50,323 bases of DNA from Mycobacterium scrofulaceum. GTDB taxonomy: Bacteria; Actinomycetota; Actinomycetes; Mycobacteriales; Mycobacteriaceae. The translations under genes were made by a program, and so were the position numbers. Under the pieces are notes generated by a model. The model was not told where the DNA came from and ran no database searches. It saw only the letters and a program-made list of their open reading frames with translations. Below are positions 32,399 to 42,374 of the stretch, in pieces; position 1 is the first letter of the stretch, and the number at the start of each line of letters is the position of its first letter. The stretch covers positions 1 through 50,323 of the forward strand of contig NZ_LZJW01000109.1 of the NCBI RefSeq assembly GCF_001667885.1, in the 5' to 3' direction.

Positions 32399-33912
32399 CG
32401 TGTCACCAACTCTCGCTCGTCGTTGCGCAGCGCGTCACGCATTGTGGGTACCACGCCGCGGGTGTCGATATCGGCGATCATGTCGCCGAGGCGCCGGGCG
32501 AAACCGGGAACCGCCCGCAGCTCGGCGAACATCGCATGCCGCAGCAGGGGATCGGGGTTGTGGCCGGACATGTTGGCCAACTTAGCCACCGGTATCGCCT
32601 GCGAGTCTTCGAGGCGGAGTCGGCGGCCCTGGAGGTCGTGGCCGCGCATATACCGGGCCCATCCGGCAACGGCCAACGTCAGCAGCGTGTGCGGTCTGCC
32701 CTGCGCGATCGCCTCCTGCAGGGACGGCAGCACAAAGGAGGTGATTTTGGTGGTCCCTCGGCGGGCTAGCCGCGACAATTGGTCGCTCATGCTGGGATTG
32801 CTGAGCCGATCGAGCAAGGTGGCCCGGTACTGCGGGGTGTTCATCCCCGGGACGGCGGGCAGCAACGGCTGGATTTCCCGCCGCAGCAGGGCCTCGACGT
32901 AGTCGAAGATGACGCCGTCCCGCATCGCCTCGTCGGTGCGCTGGTAACCGGCCAGTGTCGCCAGGCACGCGAGCGCGATGTGGGTTCCGTTGAGCAGACG
33001 CGTCTTGATCAGTTTGTGTTCGCTGACATCGGCGACGAATTCCGCGCCGACCTCCTCGAGCGGCGGCCGCCCGTTGCTGAACGAATCCTCGATCACCCAT
33101 TGGCGATACGGTTCGGTCACGACCGGACACTTGTCGGCCACACCGAATGTCTGCTCGACGAACTCCCGTTCCGAATTCGAGGTCTGCGGCGTGATGCGGT
33201 CGACCATGGTCGACGGGAACGCGACGTGCCTTTCGATCCAGCGGGCGAGCCCCGGGTCCTTGCACGCGGCGAACGAAATCAGCGCGGTCCTCGCCGGCCG
33301 GGTGTCACCCGGAATGTTGTCGCAGCAGAGCACGGTGAACGGTGCGAACCCTGCGCGGCGGCGCCGGTCGAGAGCCTCGGCCAGATAACCCCACGCGGTG
33401 GCGTAGCCATCGGAGGCGACCAGGTCGGCTCGCACGTCGGGATGGTTGGCGTCGAACTGGTCGGTGACCGGATCCAGGAAGTATCCGTTGTCGGTGATCG
33501 TCAGGCTGACGATTCGGGTTTGAGGGTCCGCCAGGGCGGCGCGGACCGCCGCGCCGTCATTCGGTGCGAAGTGGACGGAGCCGATCGAGCCCACCACGCG
33601 GGCGGTCTGGCCGTCATGCCCGCGCTGTACCACGGTGTAAAGCCCGTCCTGCGCGGACAGCAAGTCCTTGGCCCCCGGCGAGTGCAGGCTGACCCCGGTG
33701 ACACCCCACCGATCCGAAATGCCCGAGCGGGCAAGGTCGTCGAAGTAGACGGCCTGATGTGCGCGGTGGAAATTGCCCGCACCGATGTGAACGACACCGC
33801 GCCGCAGGGCCGAGCGCTCGTACGTGGGCACCGCGATTCGCTGGGAGTGCAGTCGAAGCGTGGCATTGCTGAGGGGGACGCCGCCTTCTGGACGTCTGGA
33901 CACTATGCGCAT
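32395..33912 (-). CDS. Mannitol/polyol dehydrogenase (second copy)
   Basis: 505 residues. Same family as the gene at 30018: IGAGNFHRAHQAVY, ITDNGYFLDP, CCDNIPGD, MVDRITPQT and the catalytic region KTRLLNGTHIALA. The two proteins are only distantly alike, so they probably use different polyols. First gene of the leftward operon. It is divergent from ligD across 126 bp. The ATG at 33912 lacks a strong ribosome site, and a GTG at 33903 is an alternative. Confidence 0.9.
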   Translation of the reverse strand: MRIVSRRPEGGVPLSNATLRLHSQRIAVPTYERSALRRGVVHIGAGNFHRAHQAVYFDDLARSGISDRWGVTGVSLHSPGAKDLLSAQDGLYTVVQRGHDGQTARVVGSIGSVHFAPNDGAAVRAALADPQTRIVSLTITDNGYFLDPVTDQFDANHPDVRADLVASDGYATAWGYLAEALDRRRRAGFAPFTVLCCDNIPGDTRPARTALISFAACKDPGLARWIERHVAFPSTMVDRITPQTSNSEREFVEQTFGVADKCPVVTEPYRQWVIEDSFSNGRPPLEEVGAEFVADVSEHKLIKTRLLNGTHIALACLATLAGYQRTDEAMRDGVIFDYVEALLRREIQPLLPAVPGMNTPQYRATLLDRLSNPSMSDQLSRLARRGTTKITSFVLPSLQEAIAQGRPHTLLTLAVAGWARYMRGHDLQGRRLRLEDSQAIPVAKLANMSGHNPDPLLRHAMFAELRAVPGFARRLGDMIADIDTRGVVPTMRDALRNDERELVTR

Positions 33913-34038
33913 CGGTACCGCGTGCCCGCTGATGCCTGTGGATCAACGCCTTCGTTACCGACGTCACAGAAATTTACGTTTGAGACATAATCCGTGGTGG
34001 GTAACGAATGTCACTTCTCAGGCGCGTAGGTTGACAAC

Positions 34039-36297
34039 ATGGCGCCGCGGGTGAAACTCACCAATGCCGACAAGGTGCTGTATCCCGCCACTGGGACCAC
34101 CAAGCGGGACGTCTTCGACTATTACACCCGGATTGCCCAGGTGATGATTCCGCATATCGCGGGACGCCCGGCCACCCGCAAGCGCTGGCCGAATGGCGTT
34201 GAGGAGTCGTCGTTTTTCGAAAAGCAGCTGGCATCCTCCGCTCCGGAATGGTTGCCCCGCGCCAGCGTCACACACCGTTCGGGCACCACGACGTACCCCA
34301 TCATCGACAGCCCCGACGGGCTGGCCTGGATCGCGCAACAGGCCGCGCTGGAAGTGCACGTGCCCCAGTGGCGGTTCGTCGCCGAGTGGACCCGAAGCAA
34401 GGCCGAGGAGCTCAAGCCCGGCCCGGCGACCAGACTGGTGTTCGACCTCGACCCCGGTGACGGCGTGACCATGGCGCAGCTGGCCGAGGTGGCCCACGCC
34501 GTCCGCGACCTCATCGACGGGATCGGGCTGACCCTTTTTCCGCTCACCAGCGGCAGCAAGGGCCTGCACCTGTACGCGCCGCTGGCGGAGCCGGTGAGCA
34601 GCAAGGGTGCGACGGTGTTGGCGAAACGCGTTGCCCAGCAACTGGAAAAGTCCATGCCCAAGCTCGTCACCTCCACCATGACGAGAAGCCTGCGGGCCGG
34701 AAAGGTGTTCCTCGACTGGAGCCAGAACAACGGCGCCAAGACCACGATCGCCCCGTATTCGTTGCGCGGACGCGAGCACCCGACCGTCGCGGCCCCGCGC
34801 ACCTGGGAGGAACTCGGCGCCCCGGCGTCGCTTAGGCAGTTGCGCTATGACGAGGTGCTGGCCCGGGTGGCGCGCGACGGTGACCTGCTCGAGGCGTTGG
34901 ACAACGACGCACCTGTACCCGACAGGCTGAGCAAGTACCGCAGCATGCGGGACGCGTCGAAGACCCCGGAGCCGGTTCCACACGCCAAACCTGTTACTGG
35001 CCAGGGCAATTCGTTCGTCATTCAGGAGCATCACGCACGCCGGCTGCACTACGACTTCCGGCTGGAGAAAGACGGCGTGCTGGTGTCATGGGCGGTCCCC
35101 AAAAACCTACCCGAGACCACGTCGGTGAACCACCTCGCGGTGCACACCGAGGACCATCCGCTGGAATACGCCACCTTCGAGGGCAACATCCCCAAAGGGG
35201 AATACGGCGCCGGAAAGGTGATCATCTGGGACGCCGGAACCTACGAGGCGGAGAAGTTTCGCGACGACGAGGTGATCGTCAACCTGCACGGCAACAAGGT
35301 CTCCGGTCGTTACGCGCTGATCCAAACCAACGGTGACCAATGGCTGGCCCACCGAATGAAGGATCAGAAGACCTTCGACTTCGACGGCATCGCGCCCATG
35401 CTGGCCACCCACGGTTCGATCGGGGCGTACAAGGCGAGCCAGTGGGCGTTCGAAGGCAAATGGGACGGCTATCGACTGCTCGTCGAAATCGACCACGGCA
35501 ACCTGCGGGTGCGCTCCCGCCGCGGCCGGGAGGTGACCAACGAGTACCCCCAGTTGCGTTCGCTGGCAGCAGATCTGGCTGAGCATCACGTAGTGCTCGA
35601 CGGGGAGGCTGTCGTGCTGGACGCCTCCGGGGTGCCCAGCTTCCACGCCATGCAGAATCGGGGCCGCGGCAGCCGCGTCCAGTTCTGGGCGTTCGACCTG
35701 CTCTACCTCGACGGTCGCTCGCTGTTGCGGGCGCGCTACCAAGACCGCCGAAAGTTGCTGGAAACGCTGGCCGATGGCAACGAGCTGATCGTGCCGGAGT
35801 TGCTGCCCGGCGACGGGAAACAGGCGCTGGAGCACTCCGGCAAGCAGGGCTGGGAGGGGGTCGTCGCCAAGAAGCGCGACTCCACCTATCAGCCCGGTCG
35901 ACGCTCGGCCTCCTGGATCAAGGACAAACATTGGAACACCCAGGAAGTCGTCATCGGCGGCTGGAAGGCCGGCGAGGGCGGACGCAGCAGCGGCATCGGC
36001 TCTCTGCTGATGGGCATCCCGACCGAGGGCGGCCTGCACTTCGCGGGGCGGGTCGGTACCGGGTTCACCGAACGCGACCTGGCGAGCCTCAAGAAGACCC
36101 TGGCGCCCCTGCACACCGACCGGTCCCCCTTCGCCCCACCGCTGCCGCGCAGCGAGGCCAGGGGCGTGACGTTCGTCGAGCCGGTGCTGGTGGGGGAGGT
36201 GCGCTACAGCGAGTGGACGCCGGATGACCGGTTGCGGCAATCGAGTTGGCGTGGGCTGCGACCGGACAAGGAACCGAGTGAGGTGGTGCGCGAATGA
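34039..36297 (+). CDS. ligD: Multifunctional ATP-dependent DNA ligase LigD
   Basis: 752 residues; the M. tuberculosis protein is 759. Domain order is polymerase-phosphoesterase-ligase. Polymerase/primase (about 1-290) has metal ligands Asp136 and Asp138 (VFDLDPGD). The 3'-phosphoesterase (about 310-445) has EHHARRLHYDFRLE near residues 330-343. The ligase (about 450-752) has adenylated Lys474 in EGKWDGYR. It fills and seals double-strand breaks held by Ku. Its stop overlaps the next start (ATGA 36294-36297). The usual Ku-ligD neighbourhood is interrupted by the polyol operon. Confidence 0.97.
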   Translation: MAPRVKLTNADKVLYPATGTTKRDVFDYYTRIAQVMIPHIAGRPATRKRWPNGVEESSFFEKQLASSAPEWLPRASVTHRSGTTTYPIIDSPDGLAWIAQQAALEVHVPQWRFVAEWTRSKAEELKPGPATRLVFDLDPGDGVTMAQLAEVAHAVRDLIDGIGLTLFPLTSGSKGLHLYAPLAEPVSSKGATVLAKRVAQQLEKSMPKLVTSTMTRSLRAGKVFLDWSQNNGAKTTIAPYSLRGREHPTVAAPRTWEELGAPASLRQLRYDEVLARVARDGDLLEALDNDAPVPDRLSKYRSMRDASKTPEPVPHAKPVTGQGNSFVIQEHHARRLHYDFRLEKDGVLVSWAVPKNLPETTSVNHLAVHTEDHPLEYATFEGNIPKGEYGAGKVIIWDAGTYEAEKFRDDEVIVNLHGNKVSGRYALIQTNGDQWLAHRMKDQKTFDFDGIAPMLATHGSIGAYKASQWAFEGKWDGYRLLVEIDHGNLRVRSRRGREVTNEYPQLRSLAADLAEHHVVLDGEAVVLDASGVPSFHAMQNRGRGSRVQFWAFDLLYLDGRSLLRARYQDRRKLLETLADGNELIVPELLPGDGKQALEHSGKQGWEGVVAKKRDSTYQPGRRSASWIKDKHWNTQEVVIGGWKAGEGGRSSGIGSLLMGIPTEGGLHFAGRVGTGFTERDLASLKKTLAPLHTDRSPFAPPLPRSEARGVTFVEPVLVGEVRYSEWTPDDRLRQSSWRGLRPDKEPSEVVRE

Positions 36298-38243
36298 AAT
36301 GGCTGACCTACCTTGACGCCGATGGCGAACGCACCGGGTTGCTCTCCGATGACAGTGACACCATCCACGCCATGCCCGCCGGCGTGACCCTGCTCGACCT
36401 GATCTCCCGGGGCGCCGACGGTTTGAACGCCGCCGGTGAAGAGGCACTGCGTGCCCCCGCGGCGACCGTGCCGCTGCGTGCGGTGCGGCTCTTGGCGCCG
36501 ATCCCGCGACCACCATCCATCCGCGACTCGCTGTGCTTTCTGGATCACATGCGCAACTGCCAGGCCGCGCTGGGCGCAGGGCGCATGCTCGCCGACACCT
36601 GGTATCGCATACCGGCGTTCTATTTCGCCTGCCCGGCAACGGTTTTAGGCCCTTACGACGACGCACCGGCGGCACCCGGAAGTGCTTGGCAGGACTTCGA
36701 ATTGGAGATCGCCGCCATCATCGGGACCGGTGGGCGCGACCTGACCGTCGACGAAGCCGAACGGGCCATCATCGGTTACACCATTTTCAACGACTGGTCG
36801 GCGCGCGACCTGCAGCAGATGGAAAGCCAGCTCGGGATCGGCCAGGGCAAGGGCAAGGACAGCGGCGTCACGCTGGGCCCGTACCTGGTGACGCCCGACG
36901 AACTCGCGCCCTACCGGCGCGCCGGCCGGCTCGATCTGCAGGTGACCGCGCTGGTCAACGACGCTGTCATCGGTTCGGGGTCGACCGCCGAAATGGATTG
37001 GAGCTTCGGCGAAGTCATCTCCTACGTCTCGCGCGGCGTGACCCTCGCACCCGGTGATGTCATCGGTTCCGGCACTGTTCCCACGTGCACGCTCGTCGAG
37101 CATCTCGACCCGGCGGCGCTGGACTCCTTCCCCGGCTGGCTACACGACGGCGACGTCGTCACCCTCCAGGTCCAGGGACTCGGGGAGACCCGGCAAACCG
37201 TGCGCGCCAGCCCCGCACCCCACCCCTTGGCCGCTCGGCCCAATCCGGACGCCGCGCCCCCGGCGCCGCGGGTGAACCGGGCACCCGCGAAGGTGCCCTA
37301 CACCCGCGGCCTGCACGAGGTCGCCGATCGGGTGTGGGCGTGGACGCTGCCGGACGGGGGCTACGGGTGGAGCAACGCCGGCCTGGTCACCGGGGACGGC
37401 GCGTCGCTGCTCGTGGACACCCTCTTCGACCTGGCGCTCACCCGCGAAATGCTCGCGGCGATGGGCGAAGTCACCTCGTCGGCGCCCATCACCGATGCGC
37501 TGATCACCCACTCCAACGGAGACCACACCCACGGCAACCAACTGCTCGACGCCTCGGTGCGGATCATCGCCGCACGGGGCACCGCCGAGGAGATCGCGCA
37601 CGGCATGGCGCCCGAGATGCTGGCGATGGCGCAGACCGCGAACCTCGGCCCGATCGCGACCCCCTACACGCGAGACCGCTTCGGGCACTTCGACTTCAGC
37701 GGCATCACGGTACGCAACGCCGACCAGACGTTCGACCGCGAGCTGACCATCGAGGTGGGCGGGCGGCGTGTCGATCTGTTGAATCTGGGTCCCGCGCACA
37801 CCGCCGCGGACTCGGTGGTGCACGTGCCCGACGCGGGGGTGCTGTTCGGTGGCGACCTGCTGTTCATCGGCTGCACCCCGATCGTGTGGGCCGGTCCCAT
37901 CGCCAACTGGATCGCCGCGTGCGACACGATGATCGCGCTCGACGCGCCGACGGTCGTGCCCGGACACGGCCCCGTCAGCGGCCCCGACGGAATCCGTTCG
38001 GTGCGTGGATATCTCGCGCACGTATCCGAACAAGCCGAGGCCGCCTACCGCAAGGGGATGTCCTGGTCGGAGGCGGCCGACACCATCGATCTCGGTGAGT
38101 ACGCGAGCTGGCTGGATGCGGAGCGGGTCGTCGTCAACGTCTATCAACGTTACCGCGAACTGGACCCCCAGACCCCGCGGCTGGAGGTCATGGCCCTCCT
38201 GGTGATGCAGGCCGAGTGGCCGGCCAAAAGATCTCGTGGCTAA
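36294..38243 (+). CDS. Fusion of fumarylacetoacetate hydrolase-like and metallo-beta-lactamase-fold domains
   Basis: 649 residues, matching the bifunctional Rv0939 (644) in place and plan. Residues about 1-310 are FAH-family: [10 protein letters not shown] with metal-binding Glu near 135, [10 protein letters not shown], and [12 protein letters not shown] Pro/Ala-rich linker (about 310-335) leads to an MBL domain (about 340-640) with [25 protein letters not shown] and VPGHGP. The first motif is HxNxDH, lacking the second histidine of classical lactamases; this variant is common in some MBL subgroups, so it may be normal here. It probably handles acylpyruvate or ring-cleavage products and a thioester or ester. 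Its stop overlaps the convergent methyltransferase stop. Confidence 0.88.
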   Translation: MKWLTYLDADGERTGLLSDDSDTIHAMPAGVTLLDLISRGADGLNAAGEEALRAPAATVPLRAVRLLAPIPRPPSIRDSLCFLDHMRNCQAALGAGRMLADTWYRIPAFYFACPATVLGPYDDAPAAPGSAWQDFELEIAAIIGTGGRDLTVDEAERAIIGYTIFNDWSARDLQQMESQLGIGQGKGKDSGVTLGPYLVTPDELAPYRRAGRLDLQVTALVNDAVIGSGSTAEMDWSFGEVISYVSRGVTLAPGDVIGSGTVPTCTLVEHLDPAALDSFPGWLHDGDVVTLQVQGLGETRQTVRASPAPHPLAARPNPDAAPPAPRVNRAPAKVPYTRGLHEVADRVWAWTLPDGGYGWSNAGLVTGDGASLLVDTLFDLALTREMLAAMGEVTSSAPITDALITHSNGDHTHGNQLLDASVRIIAARGTAEEIAHGMAPEMLAMAQTANLGPIATPYTRDRFGHFDFSGITVRNADQTFDRELTIEVGGRRVDLLNLGPAHTAADSVVHVPDAGVLFGGDLLFIGCTPIVWAGPIANWIAACDTMIALDAPTVVPGHGPVSGPDGIRSVRGYLAHVSEQAEAAYRKGMSWSEAADTIDLGEYASWLDAERVVVNVYQRYRELDPQTPRLEVMALLVMQAEWPAKRSRG

Positions 38244-39157
38244 ACCCGCACCGCGCGAACGAATTTGATCGTGGTGGCCGGAACCTGTTGCGCCGCCGTC
38301 CCCAACTCCGGCAGCCCGGCCGCGGCGAACAGGTCGGTGAGCCGGGATACGCTGGTTTCCCAACCGTTCTCGTGCAGCAGGGCCCCGACGTCGGTGTGCT
38401 CGCCGGGATAGGTCAAGCCGGTGAGATCCATCTCGAGTCCCCACCGCCGCCAGCCCTCGGTCATCAGCCTGGCCTGCTCCTGGTCCTGCGGCGAACTGCC
38501 CGTCACCGTCCCGAAGTCGGCGGCGAACCGGCTGCCCTCGGCGGATAGCGGGATGATCGAGTCCAGCAGCCGAACCTCTGCCTCCGGGGGCAGCCATCCG
38601 ATGAGCACACCCTCGGCGAGCCACGCCGTGGGACGGGCCGGATCGAAGCCCCGCTCCTGCAGCGCCGCCGGCCAATCCTCGCGCAGATCGATTCCGACGT
38701 CGCGAAGCTTGGCGGTGGGCGCCGCCCCGATCTCCGCCATCGTCGCCGCCTTGAACGCGATCACCTCGGGCTGATCGATCTCATACACCGTGGTCCCGAT
38801 CGGCCAGCGCAGCCGGTAGGCACGGGAATCCAGCCCCGAGGCCAGGATCACCACCTGGAGCAGGCCGGCCTGACCGGCCGCGGCGAAGTAGTCGTCGAAA
38901 TATCGGGCGCGGGCGGCGAAGGTGTCGACCATCCGGTGAAAGCCGATGCTGCGCTCGAGGTCGCCGGGATCCAGTTCGCCGCTGGCGAGCTTGGTGAACA
39001 CGTCCAACCCCACGGCGCGCACCAGCGGTTCGGCGAAGTCGTCCGTGATGACCGGCTGCGGGCGCTTGCTCGCGGCGGCGCGGGCGGCGGCGACCATGGT
39101 GGCCGTCGCTCCCACGCTGTTGGCCAGGTCCCAGCTGTCACCTTCGGTTCGTGCCAT
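38240..39157 (-). CDS. Putative SAM-dependent methyltransferase (mycobacterial TIGR00027 family)
   Basis: 305 residues from ATG 39157 behind AAGGAGAG. The family pattern is plain: [32 protein letters not shown], then [15 protein letters not shown] as the SAM motif and [12 protein letters not shown]. Mycobacteria have a dozen or more members (Rv0726c and similar); substrates are unknown, with leucine carboxyl methyltransferase as distant kin. Divergent from the enoyl-CoA hydratase gene. Confidence 0.92.
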   Translation of the reverse strand: MARTEGDSWDLANSVGATATMVAAARAAASKRPQPVITDDFAEPLVRAVGLDVFTKLASGELDPGDLERSIGFHRMVDTFAARARYFDDYFAAAGQAGLLQVVILASGLDSRAYRLRWPIGTTVYEIDQPEVIAFKAATMAEIGAAPTAKLRDVGIDLREDWPAALQERGFDPARPTAWLAEGVLIGWLPPEAEVRLLDSIIPLSAEGSRFAADFGTVTGSSPQDQEQARLMTEGWRRWGLEMDLTGLTYPGEHTDVGALLHENGWETSVSRLTDLFAAAGLPELGTAAQQVPATTIKFVRAVRV

Positions 39158-39233
39158 GCTCTCTCCTTCGATGTGGCGGCCAAACCACGGTATGCCCCGC
39201 CGGTGAACACTGTCGTCCCCTACGGTTCCTCCT

Positions 39234-40040
39234 ATGCCCGCAGTGGAATTCGGAACCCTCGAAGACGACATCGCCCTTGTCACGCTGAACCGCCCCGAGC
39301 GCCTCAACGCCATCGACGGATCGCTGATCGACGGCGTGCACCACACCCTTGACCTGCTCGGCGGCGGCGAGTTCAGGGCCGCGATCCTGACCGGCGCCGG
39401 ACGCGGCTTCTGCGCCGGGGCGGACCTGAGCGGCACCGGCGAACCGTGGACCAAGCCGAAACCGACCACCCCGCCCTTCAAGGTCAACTACGACTCCCAG
39501 GTTCGCCTGGCCGATCTGTTCACCCGGATCTACGAGTTGCCCATCCCGGTGATCGCCGCGGTCAACGGCGTGGCGGTCGGGGGAGGGCTGGCCTTCACGC
39601 TGGTCTCCGACGTCAGGGTCGCCTCCGAACAGGCGCGGTTCGGGTCCGCGTTCATCAAGGCCGGCTTCTCGTCGATGGACATGGGCACCAGCTACCTGCT
39701 GCCGAAAATCGTCGGCGCCGGCGTGGCGCGCGAACTGATGCTTTCCGGCCGGATCATCGACGCGGTCGAGGCCTACCGCATTCACCTGGTGCACGAGGTG
39801 GTGTCGGCCGACGACCTGATGCCCGCCGCGCTGCGGGTGGCCCGCTCGATCACCGAGAACAACGCCTACGGCGTGTGGCAAACCAAGATCGGTCTCAACG
39901 CGGCGCTGGACGCGCCGAGCCTGCGGCACGCCATCGAGATCGAGAACCGGACACAGATCATCAGCGGCTTCACCAACAACCCGGTCGAGGCGGCCACCGC
40001 CCACATGGAGAAGCGCGCACCGCGGTGGGATCCGCTGTGA
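39234..40040 (+). CDS. Enoyl-CoA hydratase/isomerase family protein
   Basis: 268 residues, typical crotonase size. [11 protein letters not shown] near residue 18, oxyanion-hole segments [14 protein letters not shown] near 52-65 and [23 protein letters not shown] near 104-126. The second position commonly holding a catalytic Glu reads [18 protein letters not shown], and no clear catalytic acid shows there, so hydratase activity is not certain; an isomerase or other crotonase reaction is possible. Convergent with the F420-type gene across a tandem repeat. Confidence 0.87.
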   Translation: MPAVEFGTLEDDIALVTLNRPERLNAIDGSLIDGVHHTLDLLGGGEFRAAILTGAGRGFCAGADLSGTGEPWTKPKPTTPPFKVNYDSQVRLADLFTRIYELPIPVIAAVNGVAVGGGLAFTLVSDVRVASEQARFGSAFIKAGFSSMDMGTSYLLPKIVGAGVARELMLSGRIIDAVEAYRIHLVHEVVSADDLMPAALRVARSITENNAYGVWQTKIGLNAALDAPSLRHAIEIENRTQIISGFTNNPVEAATAHMEKRAPRWDPL

Positions 40041-40048
40041 GGTGGGGT

Positions 40049-40222
40049 GCGACCGCCGCTGGTTGATGGCGGCGGCCCGCGGCGCCCGGCTTCGCCGCGC
40101 TTGCGACCGCCGCTAGTCGATGGCGGCCCCGCGGCGCCCGGCTTCGCCGCGCTTGCGACCGCCGCTAGTCGATGGCGGCGGCCCGCGGCGCCCGGCTTCG
40201 CCGCGCTTGCGACCGCCGCTAG
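40049..40222. repeat. Tandem 52-54 bp repeat between convergent genes
   Basis: Three near-identical units start at 40049, 40103 and 40155, and a partial fourth at 40209 (pitches 54, 52, 54). Each starts GCGACCGCCGCT and can fold a CCGCC...GGCGG hairpin. The stop codon of the leftward oxidoreductase gene (40219-40221) lies inside the partial fourth copy. The block may act as a bidirectional terminator and is a probable variable-number locus. Confidence 0.92.
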
Positions 40223-41085
40223 ACCTTCGCGATGACGTTCTCCGCGAACATCTCGAGGTTGCGGATCTTGTTCTCCAACGGCTCGGTGTCGTTGCCCTTG
40301 ATGTAGGGGATGCGGAAGCCGACGATGGCGTCGGTGACGCCCTTGTCCTCGAGGCGTTTGATCCCGTCGACGGTGTAGGCGTCGGCCGAGATGACGTGAA
40401 TCTGGAACGGTCCCGTCTTGCCCGCCTCTTCGCGATACCGCTTGAGCTTGGCGATGAGCCCGTCGAGTTCCTCCGGGTCGCCGCCGCCGTGCATCCAGCC
40501 GTCCAGGCGGGCGGCACGGCGCAGCGCCGCGTCGGCATGCCCGCCGATCAGGATCGGGATCGGCTGGGTGGGAGCCGGGGTCATCTTCGTCTTCGGGATG
40601 TCATAGAACTCGCCGTGGAACTCGAAATAGTCGCCGGTGGTGAGCCCCTGGATGATTTCGATGCATTCGTCCATGCGCTTGCCGCGCTTGGCGAACGGGA
40701 CGCCCAGCAGTTCGTAGTCCTCCGGCCACGGGCTGGTGCCGACGCCGAAGCCCACCCGGTTGTTGGTCAGCGCGGCCAGCGAACCGATCTGCTTGGCCAC
40801 CAACGCCGGCGGCCGGATGGGCAGCTTGAGCACGAAGAAGTTGAAGTGCAGCTTCGTCGTCACCGCGCCCAAAGCGGCTGTGAGCACGAAGGTTTCGATG
40901 AACTCTTTGCCGTCCAGAAACTCGCGATCGCCGTCGGGGGTGTACGGGTACTTGGAGTCTGACTCGAAGGGGTAGGCAATGCTGTCGGCGATCGTCATCG
41001 CGTGGTACCCGGCCGCCTCGGCCGCCTGGGCCAGCGGGATGTAGTACCTGTGGTCGGTCATCGCCTCCGCGTAGGTGAACCGCAC
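40219..41085 (-). CDS. LLM-class F420-dependent oxidoreductase (Rv0940c-type)
   Basis: 288 residues from GTG 41085 (AAGGCAG upstream). Luciferase-like barrel: AEAAGYHAMTIADSIAYP near residue 23, GFGVGTSPWPEDYELLGVPF near 112, IPILIGGHADAALRRAARLDGWM near 175. The family uses F420H2. A near-ideal KstR-type palindrome lies 39 bases upstream (41124-41137), so it is likely induced during cholesterol or steroid degradation. Its stop codon is in the tandem repeat block. Substrate unknown. Confidence 0.9.
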   Translation of the reverse strand: MRFTYAEAMTDHRYYIPLAQAAEAAGYHAMTIADSIAYPFESDSKYPYTPDGDREFLDGKEFIETFVLTAALGAVTTKLHFNFFVLKLPIRPPALVAKQIGSLAALTNNRVGFGVGTSPWPEDYELLGVPFAKRGKRMDECIEIIQGLTTGDYFEFHGEFYDIPKTKMTPAPTQPIPILIGGHADAALRRAARLDGWMHGGGDPEELDGLIAKLKRYREEAGKTGPFQIHVISADAYTVDGIKRLEDKGVTDAIVGFRIPYIKGNDTEPLENKIRNLEMFAENVIAKV

Positions 41086-41123
41086 GTCATCTGCCTTCCT
41101 GGAAACCGGTCGTCACACGAGAT

Positions 41124-41137
41124 TAGAACGTGTTCTA
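41124..41137. promoter_or_regulatory. KstR-type operator
   Basis: TAGAAC-GT-GTTCTA is a perfect palindrome that fits the KstR consensus TnnAACnnGTTnnA at every fixed position. It lies 39-52 bases before the start of the F420-dependent oxidoreductase, a good place for repression. KstR is the TetR-family repressor of the mycobacterial cholesterol catabolic genes. Confidence 0.72.
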
Positions 41138-41174
41138 GTTCTACCCGTGGCCGGGTTCCCAGCACAATAAGGCG

Positions 41175-41942
41175 TCAGAGCTGGTTTTCGGGGCCGATGA
41201 CCGCCCAGACCGTCTTGCCCGTTGCGGTGGGCGTGCTGCCCCACGCACGTGACAGCGCCTCGACGATCGCCAGCCCGGACACGTCGATGCCGGTCGTTGG
41301 CGACGGCAGCCGCACGGCGGGGGCGTGGCTGCTGTCGGACACCGCGATGGTCGCCGTCGCACCGTGGCTCTCGAGGCGCATGACGGGAACGCTCGGGGTG
41401 TGCTCGAGGACGTTCTCGACGAACACGTTGACCACCACCAGGGCGACGGGGATCAACGTCGACTGCGACCACGCGGTGAGCCACTCGCGGACCAGACGGC
41501 GCGACTCGCGCAAGCTGGTCAGGTCGGCGGGCAGTTGAGCGTCGGCCCGGCGCACGGCGCGCCGGCTCTGCTGGCTGAGCGCCTTGAGCGCCGCCTTTTC
41601 GGTCGAGTACACCGGCATGAAGTAGGCGACGCCGCTGCGGGATAACGCCTCGCGCGTTCCGCGGTGTGCGCAGACCAACACGATCGGGACATTCGGATTG
41701 CCGCGGACCTGCCAGTGCGCGCCGATGAACGTGGACCACGCCAATTCGGCGAGCACCTTGAGCGCGGAGATGTTGACGATGACGGCGGCCGGCTCGTCCA
41801 GGGTGGCCTGCAGGATGTGGTCGCGGAGCGTCGCGGAGTTGGTCCCGTCGAGCACACCGTCCACGGTCAGGACGGTCGCGGACTCGTCCGTCCGCGTCGC
41901 GATCGCCAGCGAGCTGGGGGACTCAGCTACCGAGCTCACCAC
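41175..41942 (-). CDS. STAS domain fused to a degenerate HATPase (anti-sigma-type regulator)
   Basis: 255 residues. Residues about 5-115 form a STAS domain (TVLTVDGVLDGTNSATLRDHIL, then AVIVNISALKVLAELAWSTF). After a helical linker, residues about 150-255 resemble an RsbW-type HATPase: N-box-like NVFVENVLEHT, then AVSDSSHAP and GLAIVEALSRAWG. The usual DxGxG is reduced to SDSS, so ATP binding is uncertain. It should belong to a partner-switching network controlling a sigma factor. It matches Rv0941c in position. The start is a GTG at 41942 after AAAGGGG, overlapped by a small upstream ORF. Confidence 0.82.
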   Translation of the reverse strand: MVSSVAESPSSLAIATRTDESATVLTVDGVLDGTNSATLRDHILQATLDEPAAVIVNISALKVLAELAWSTFIGAHWQVRGNPNVPIVLVCAHRGTREALSRSGVAYFMPVYSTEKAALKALSQQSRRAVRRADAQLPADLTSLRESRRLVREWLTAWSQSTLIPVALVVVNVFVENVLEHTPSVPVMRLESHGATATIAVSDSSHAPAVRLPSPTTGIDVSGLAIVEALSRAWGSTPTATGKTVWAVIGPENQL

Positions 41943-42061
41943 AGCAACCCCTTTCCCTGCGGGGGCCTCCGGTGTCGAGGCGCCCGGTCGCCCGGCCGGT
42001 TCGCCGACGGATGAGACGTCGCGATCCTGCTTTCCGGCTGGGTCGTGTCGTCCGGTTCCAT
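41936..42061 (-). CDS. 41-residue upstream ORF overlapping the STAS gene
   Basis: The ATG at 42061 has a very good GAGGAG six bases before it, and the ORF ends by overlapping the STAS gene start by seven bases in another frame. The peptide is polar, Pro/Arg-rich and lacks recognisable features. Either a small coupled protein or a translational leader. Confidence 0.4.
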   Translation of the reverse strand: MEPDDTTQPESRIATSHPSANRPGDRAPRHRRPPQGKGLLW

Positions 42062-42374
42062 CGCTGCTCCTCGAATCACACCCGGGCCAACTGCTTGAGT
42101 ATCCGCCCTCAGCGGCAAAAGTCTAATTCGGGTCGAGCGACCTGGACGCCATAGGAAAGCGCAGCCCACGGGCGTCATGTCGAGAGCGCGCGCGGCAGGC
42201 AGCGCGGTGTGAGTGAGGCGCGTGCCCGTCCCCACCCGTTCGAGGCCCCCGCCTCTACCGCGCCGAACACATTGTTCGTTTCCGCTGCGCAGCACGCGCA
42301 TCCTCCCGGACTACCACCTTCGGCGTCGCACCAAACACCGGAAAAACGCGGGTCGAGCAGGGAAAGGGGGCGGG
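42062..42374. other. Stretch without a supported gene
   Basis: Between the monooxygenase and the STAS gene. Several open frames exist, but all have Arg/Pro/Ser-rich composition and no ribosome site I would trust. It must contain the promoter for the small ORF and STAS gene. M. tuberculosis has a small annotated gene (Rv0942) near this place; I could not find a clear match. Confidence 0.4.

Noticed and set aside
40049..40222. Possible CRISPR array
   Set aside because: Units are contiguous near-identical 52-54 bp repeats without unique spacers and no cas gene is nearby.
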